Assembly (NCBI GenBank): GCA_019118565.1
Contig: DWYR01000011.1
Span: forward strand, 62,001-126,000
From: Candidatus Alistipes avicola
GTDB lineage: Bacteria; Bacteroidota; Bacteroidia; Bacteroidales; Rikenellaceae
DNA length: 64,000 nt
Direction of reading: 5' to 3'
Below the pieces are notes generated by a model. The model made no database searches, was not told the DNA's origin, and saw nothing but the letters and a program-made list of their open reading frames with translations. Of this stretch, positions 60,376 to 64,000 are shown piece after piece; the stretch's first letter is position 1; each line of letters starts with the position of its first letter. The position numbers were made by a program, and so were the translations under genes.

Positions 60376-62166
60376 ATGAAGAGATTTTTACAGGCAGGAG
60401 CTCTCGCGGCGGCGCTGTTGTGGAGCGGTACGGATATTTTTGCGGAGACTCCGACTACGGACGACGCGACAGAGGAGACGACGACCTCGCTTGTTCCGGT
60501 TTCGACTTCGGAGGAGGGTGAAAGTGCGGACATGATGGCCAAACGGAAGGAATCCGAACCTTCCGATTCCAAACCCAAACGCAACTGGGGACGATTCAGC
60601 GGTAGCTTCGAAACCAATACGATCTTCTATCAGGACGACAGCAAGACAGGGGCTATTGCTCCTCCTCACCATTACGGTTCGAACAACTACCTGAAACTGG
60701 ACTACCAGCTGGAGCGTTTTTCGGCCGGTTTGCAGGTGGAATATTATCCGCAGCCGCTGCTCGATATGCCCGGTAAAGGTTTGGAATATTTGTGGGAAGG
60801 ATTCGGAATTAATAACCTGACCGAGAAGTTCGTGGCCTGGACCGACCGTAACTATTCGATCACCCTGGGTGATTTCTACGAGCAGTTCGGCAGCGGCCTG
60901 GTGCTGCGTTCCTGGGAGGACCGCATGCTGGGACTCAACAACTCGCTCGGCGGTGCCCGCGTAACCTTCAATATCAAGGATATCGTTTCGGGAAAGGTCC
61001 TGTATGCCTTCCCGCGGTTCAACCTGGGGTATCTCGACACCCGGATTGCAGGAGCGGATCTTTCGTTCTCGCTCTCGAATGCGATTGGATTGACGGACCA
61101 TGCCCTTTATTTGGAGGGGAGTGCTGTTAACCGTCATTTTTCGGGGGAGCCCGATTGGTATCGGAATGGTGTCTATTTTGAAGAGATTGATTTCAAGCTT
61201 CCTGAGAACGTACAAACCTATTCGGCTCGTGTTAATTACGAATACAGAGGGTTGGTTGCCAAATTTGAGTACGTTTACAAAAGCAAGGATGCCTATAATG
61301 CTACACCCGATGGCTCTTACGGCTTGGAGACGGGAAATGCCCAGTTGGCAGAGTTGGGATATACCGGCGACGGTTTTGCCGTGATGGGACAGTTCCGTCG
61401 ACTCTATTTGATGGAGGAGCGTCTTTATCGTCCCGATGAAGGTTCGGCTATCGGTCTGCTTCCGGGTAATACGATGAATTATATTCCGGCACTGAGTCCC
61501 CAGCACGGATATTTATTGGCAGGCTTGGATCCTAATGTGCCTGCAGGTGTCAGCAGTCTTGTTGGAGGAGAGGTTGGTGGTCAGATTGATGCCTATTACA
61601 TGTTCAAGCGAGGAACGGCTCTGGGTGGCAAACGTGGTTTGAAGATTCATGCCAATTTTTCGATTAGCTATGATTTGGATGCTGTAACCGCCAAAGCGAG
61701 CGATTTCCGTTACCGGGACTTCTCGTTCGATATCGACAAATCGTGGAACAGTAAGTTGCGAACGATCCTCTTCGTCTCTTTACAGAAAAATGCATTGCAC
61801 AATACGCAGCAAAACATATTCGTAGCCGATGTGACCTATAAGTTTACGCGCAAATTCTCCTTGCGAGGAGAGTTGCAGTACAATTACGCACCGGATACGG
61901 AGGGTACGGATGTGGACGGCGACTGGGTAGCCGGCCTGTTGGAAGCCAATTTCGCACCCAGCTGGAGCGTTTACGTCAGCGATATGTATAATAACGGCGG
62001 TTCGAAAGTACACTATTATGCGGCGGGCGTAAGTTTTACCCACTCGTTCATTCGAGTTGCATTGACTTATGGACGTAACCGAAAGGGCCTGATCTGTTCG
62101 GGTGGCGTATGCCGCGAGATGCCGGCCTATACGGGCGGTAACCTGTCGATGACGATCAATTTCTAA
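60376..62166 (+). CDS. DUF6029 family outer-membrane protein
   Basis: A 596-residue predicted beta-barrel of the Bacteroidota family DUF6029. The signal peptide covers about 1-23 (ending IFAE), then an acidic Thr/Glu-rich stretch (about 24-70) precedes many aromatic strands such as FSAGLQVEYYPQPLLDMPG, VTFNIKDIVSG, FSLRGELQYNYAPDTEG and RVALTYGRNRKG. It ends in a strand NLSMTINF typical of barrels. Function is unknown. It sits between a TlpA-like protein and an Omp28 lipoprotein, suggesting a shared envelope role. Confidence 0.85.
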   Translation: MKRFLQAGALAAALLWSGTDIFAETPTTDDATEETTTSLVPVSTSEEGESADMMAKRKESEPSDSKPKRNWGRFSGSFETNTIFYQDDSKTGAIAPPHHYGSNNYLKLDYQLERFSAGLQVEYYPQPLLDMPGKGLEYLWEGFGINNLTEKFVAWTDRNYSITLGDFYEQFGSGLVLRSWEDRMLGLNNSLGGARVTFNIKDIVSGKVLYAFPRFNLGYLDTRIAGADLSFSLSNAIGLTDHALYLEGSAVNRHFSGEPDWYRNGVYFEEIDFKLPENVQTYSARVNYEYRGLVAKFEYVYKSKDAYNATPDGSYGLETGNAQLAELGYTGDGFAVMGQFRRLYLMEERLYRPDEGSAIGLLPGNTMNYIPALSPQHGYLLAGLDPNVPAGVSSLVGGEVGGQIDAYYMFKRGTALGGKRGLKIHANFSISYDLDAVTAKASDFRYRDFSFDIDKSWNSKLRTILFVSLQKNALHNTQQNIFVADVTYKFTRKFSLRGELQYNYAPDTEGTDVDGDWVAGLLEANFAPSWSVYVSDMYNNGGSKVHYYAAGVSFTHSFIRVALTYGRNRKGLICSGGVCREMPAYTGGNLSMTINF

Positions 62167-62208
62167 AGGGATAACGATAAAAAAACAATAAAACCAACCA
62201 TTAAAACT

Positions 62209-63279
62209 ATGAAACGGCATTTTAAATTTTTCACGCTTGCGGCATCGTTCGTAGCCATGCTTTCGCTGGCCGTACTGCCGGCTTGCAATAACAATGAGGA
62301 TGATCCGGAACCGACACCGACCTCGTTGGTGTTGAGTGCCAGCACCACGACTTATGTGTTGGGTGAGGATACTGCCCCGATTACCTTTACGGCGACTTTC
62401 GAAGGTAGTGATGTAACGGCATCCGCCCAGATCTCCAACACCTCGGACGGAACGCAGGTCGAGAATGCCTCCTGGACTCCCTCCAGCGTAGGTTCTTTCA
62501 CTTTCCAGGCCTCTTATGATGGAGAGGTTTCGAACGTAGTGACCATTACGGTACGGGATCAGTCGGAACCCTCGACCGAGACGTTCTACCGTTATATTCT
62601 GTTGACCAAGTTTACCTATACGACCTGCCCGGCTTGTGCAGAAGCTCAGAGACTGTTCAACCAGCTTTCGACTGAGGACGCGGAGCATTACGTAGTGGTT
62701 GCGGTTCATAATGTGGACCGTCTTACGATCTCTGAGGGTACTCAACTCGGAAAGACCTTCAATATTTCCGCATATCCGACCTGGTATTATAATTTTTATA
62801 ACAGCATGATCGGAGTAGGTGCTGGAGGTGGTATTACCCAGGCCGGTATTAGCAATCAGATCTCCAGAGCCGAGCGTATGTTCCCGACCGTATTGGGTAT
62901 TATCGCCGAGTCGACCGTAGAGGGTACGACGGCAAAGGTTTCGGCCACGGTTAAATTCCAGGAGGCGGGTGATTACAAGATCGCCTGTGTCCTGACCGAG
63001 AATGTACCGGGAGTCAGCAGCGAGAACCTTTCCACGTTCCAGCATGTATTGCGTGCAACTCAGACCGATATGTTGGGTGAGGCGATCACTCCGGCCGTGT
63101 CGGAGCCGGGAGAGCGTACGTTTGATTTCAGCGTCGAACTTAACAGCGAGTGGAATAAGGACGAGTGCAGCTTCGCAATCTATGTCTTCAAGAACGAGGG
63201 TGAGAATGGCTATATTGTAAACAATGCTTTGGCGTGCCCGGTTGGTGGTGCGATCACCGAGTATAGATACGCGGAGTAA
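62209..63279 (+). CDS. Omp28-related lipoprotein with thioredoxin-like CPAC
   Basis: A 356-residue lipoprotein. The signal peptide ends LPAC (Cys26), followed by NNNEDDPEPTP, an acidic run that could act as a surface-export signal. An Ig-like segment (about 36-118) precedes the Omp28/thioredoxin-like domain with KFTYTTCPACAEAQR (Cys140 and Cys143) and a later YPTWYYN segment. A C-terminal beta domain ends EYRYAE. Omp28 was first named as a Porphyromonas gingivalis surface antigen; the function is not settled. It is last of the three-gene operon and ends at a strong terminator. Confidence 0.88.
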   Translation: MKRHFKFFTLAASFVAMLSLAVLPACNNNEDDPEPTPTSLVLSASTTTYVLGEDTAPITFTATFEGSDVTASAQISNTSDGTQVENASWTPSSVGSFTFQASYDGEVSNVVTITVRDQSEPSTETFYRYILLTKFTYTTCPACAEAQRLFNQLSTEDAEHYVVVAVHNVDRLTISEGTQLGKTFNISAYPTWYYNFYNSMIGVGAGGGITQAGISNQISRAERMFPTVLGIIAESTVEGTTAKVSATVKFQEAGDYKIACVLTENVPGVSSENLSTFQHVLRATQTDMLGEAITPAVSEPGERTFDFSVELNSEWNKDECSFAIYVFKNEGENGYIVNNALACPVGGAITEYRYAE

Positions 63280-63296
63280 CAACATCCCGATCGGGA

Positions 63297-63338
63297 GCAA
63301 TAAAAAAGCCTTCGGAGATCCGGAGGCTTTTTTATTGC
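63297..63338 (+). terminator. Terminator of the Omp28 operon
   Basis: A 19-bp stem with one G-U pair (63297-63315 with 63320-63338) and 4-nt loop, containing a T-run in its second arm, starts 18 bp past the stop. Confidence 0.85.
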
Positions 63339-63352
63339 TGTTTTCGATAAAA

Positions 63353-63381
63353 AAAGCCATCTATGTTTGATAGATGGCTTT
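63353..63381 (-). terminator. Terminator of tRNA-Thr
   Basis: A 12-bp stem (63353-63364 with 63370-63381) and 5-nt loop, followed on the minus strand by a seven-T run, lies 20 bp past the tRNA 3' end. Confidence 0.8.
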
Positions 63382-63400
63382 CTCTTCTTGCATGTTTTAG

Positions 63401-63472
63401 AGCCGAAACCGAGATTTGAACTCGGGACCCCTTCATTACGAGTGAAGTGCTCTACCGCTGAGCTATTTCGGC
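63401..63472 (-). tRNA. tRNA-Thr (anticodon CGT)
   Basis: A 72-nt minus-strand cloverleaf: 7-bp acceptor stem (GCCGAAA with TTTCGGC), D arm GCTC-AGCGGTA-GAGC, 5-bp anticodon stem CTTCA/TGAAG with loop CTCGTAA, so anticodon CGT reading ACG, and T arm CCGAG-TTCAAAT-CTCGG. CCA is not encoded. The discriminator base is U. Confidence 0.93.
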
Positions 63473-63585
63473 AACTTGGGGCTGAAGAACCCTTTTGCGG
63501 GAGCAAATATCGGAAAAAAAATTTAAATTCCATTCAATGTGACCGGTAAATTCGCAAGAATGTGTAAAATTTTATCATTTCTTAT

Positions 63586-63593
63586 TATCTTCG
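63586..63593 (+). promoter_or_regulatory. Weak -7 element before the partial 3' gene
   Basis: TATCTTCG differs by one base from TAnnTTTG and lies 132 bp before the ATG at 63725. There is no -33 match, so the call is tentative. Confidence 0.25.
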
Positions 63594-63724
63594 CGCTCTG
63601 GAAATGCTACTCTGTCAGTTAATTGCCTGCTTTGACTCTTTAGTGAGGAAAAATAGTTGGGCTCTTCAATGATAGGCAGAATTTGAAGAATATGAATTTT
63701 TACCGTTTAAAGCGATAAATCCAG

Positions 63725-64000
63725 ATGCAAGACAACGTGATACTCAATCCTACGCCGGATCAGACGTTCGAAATTCTCGGAAAGGGGGCCTATGATTTCA
63801 AGCAGGTGCTCTCACGTTGCAAACAGCTGCAGCAGCAAGGTGAGGTCGAGAGGGCCTGCAACGAGCGTTACCAGGCTTTCCAGCGTATTACCGGCCTGCT
63901 TCCCGAGGACGAGGAGGTCAATCTGGAGTGGGGTGAGCCGAATACACGGGCGGCCATCGAAATCATTTATGCCTCGGCGATCGACCATTTTCTGATCAGT
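63725..64000 (+). CDS. Unidentified protein, 5' part only
   Basis: ATG at 63725 opens a frame that runs to the window end (92 codons, incomplete). The product, MQDNVILNPTPDQTFEILG... , is soluble, helical and rich in Gln, Glu and Arg, without a signal peptide or recognised motif. Helices such as YDFKQVLSRCKQLQQQGEVE and AIEIIYASAIDHF suggest a helical or TPR-like fold, but this is only an impression. The promoter is weak. The rest of the gene is needed to name it. Confidence 0.6.
   Translation, partial: MQDNVILNPTPDQTFEILGKGAYDFKQVLSRCKQLQQQGEVERACNERYQAFQRITGLLPEDEEVNLEWGEPNTRAAIEIIYASAIDHFLIS

Noticed and set aside
61780..63360. 526-codon minus-strand frame across DUF6029 and Omp28 genes
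   Set aside because: It crosses two supported genes and their intergenic space and lacks any motif; a codon-bias artefact.
63401..63472. tRNA gene as an attachment site for an island
   Set aside because: No integrase gene or repeated tRNA 3' end was seen near it in this window; the right side continues past the end and cannot be judged.

Overview
The window is a 64 kb piece of a Bacteroidota chromosome, most probably order Bacteroidales and close to Alistipes (Rikenellaceae). The family mix points there: DUF3467, DUF4271, DUF4296, DUF4924, DUF6029, Omp28 and DUF3078 families, a PiT transporter fused to a PhoU-like tail, and surface lipoproteins with acidic export signals. The promoters also fit, with TAnnTTTG (-7) and TTTG (-33) elements and few Shine-Dalgarno sites. 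The genus is inferred from these traits, not from a search. The window is almost all core genome: no insertion sequence, prophage, CRISPR array, integrase-bearing island or rRNA operon was seen. One tRNA gene, tRNA-Thr(CGT), is present.

Layout. (1) 298-10439, plus strand: a compact run of a polysaccharide flippase, DNA polymerase III delta', FolK, two lipoproteins, an outer-membrane barrel, RbfA, a LolC/E-type permease, a DUF4296 lipoprotein and an amidohydrolase. Its last stop codon abuts the convergent xerD. (2) 11509-13542, plus: prmA, recO and a small secreted protein. (3) 19779-13606, minus: tgt, LptF/G permease, PASTA protein, rluD-like and ygiQ. (4) rlmN plus a periplasmic thioredoxin (minus), then tonB, hflX, upp and an LTA-synthase-like phosphotransferase (plus). 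(5) 34279-26234, minus: a ten-gene tightly packed run, lysE, cmk, ispH, a membrane protein, a C-terminal protease, a histidine kinase, DUF4271, hemD, rnpA, yidD. (6) A DUF3467 gene with a long structured leader, then minus-strand lnt-folC and DUF3078, S41 protease and a 58-residue membrane protein. (7) nfo, and minus-strand cvpA-rsgA-trmH-aminotransferase. (8) A divergent pair at 46.1 kb: a 72-residue XRE regulator and a 1062-residue surface lipoprotein, with a perfect 16-bp palindrome between them. (9) Minus: tdk and murA, rpmH, the PiT transporter with DUF4924, an EF-G paralogue, a small membrane protein and an aminopeptidase P. (10) Plus: a TlpA-like, DUF6029, Omp28 operon, then the tRNA and the start of an unidentified gene that runs off the window.

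Most interesting signals. Three enzymes depart from textbook active sites. MurA has Asp in place of the fosfomycin-reactive Cys. Tgt lacks all three zinc cysteines. The EF-G paralogue has lost the catalytic switch-II His and the NKxD Lys. The best candidate for an undescribed regulatory unit is the palindrome-linked regulator and surface-lipoprotein pair at 45.9-49.4 kb. Other candidates are the 58-residue membrane protein translationally coupled to an S41 protease, the structured leader before DUF3467, and the two-CXXC envelope operon at 59.8-63.3 kb. No dramatic new mobile or defence system was found.
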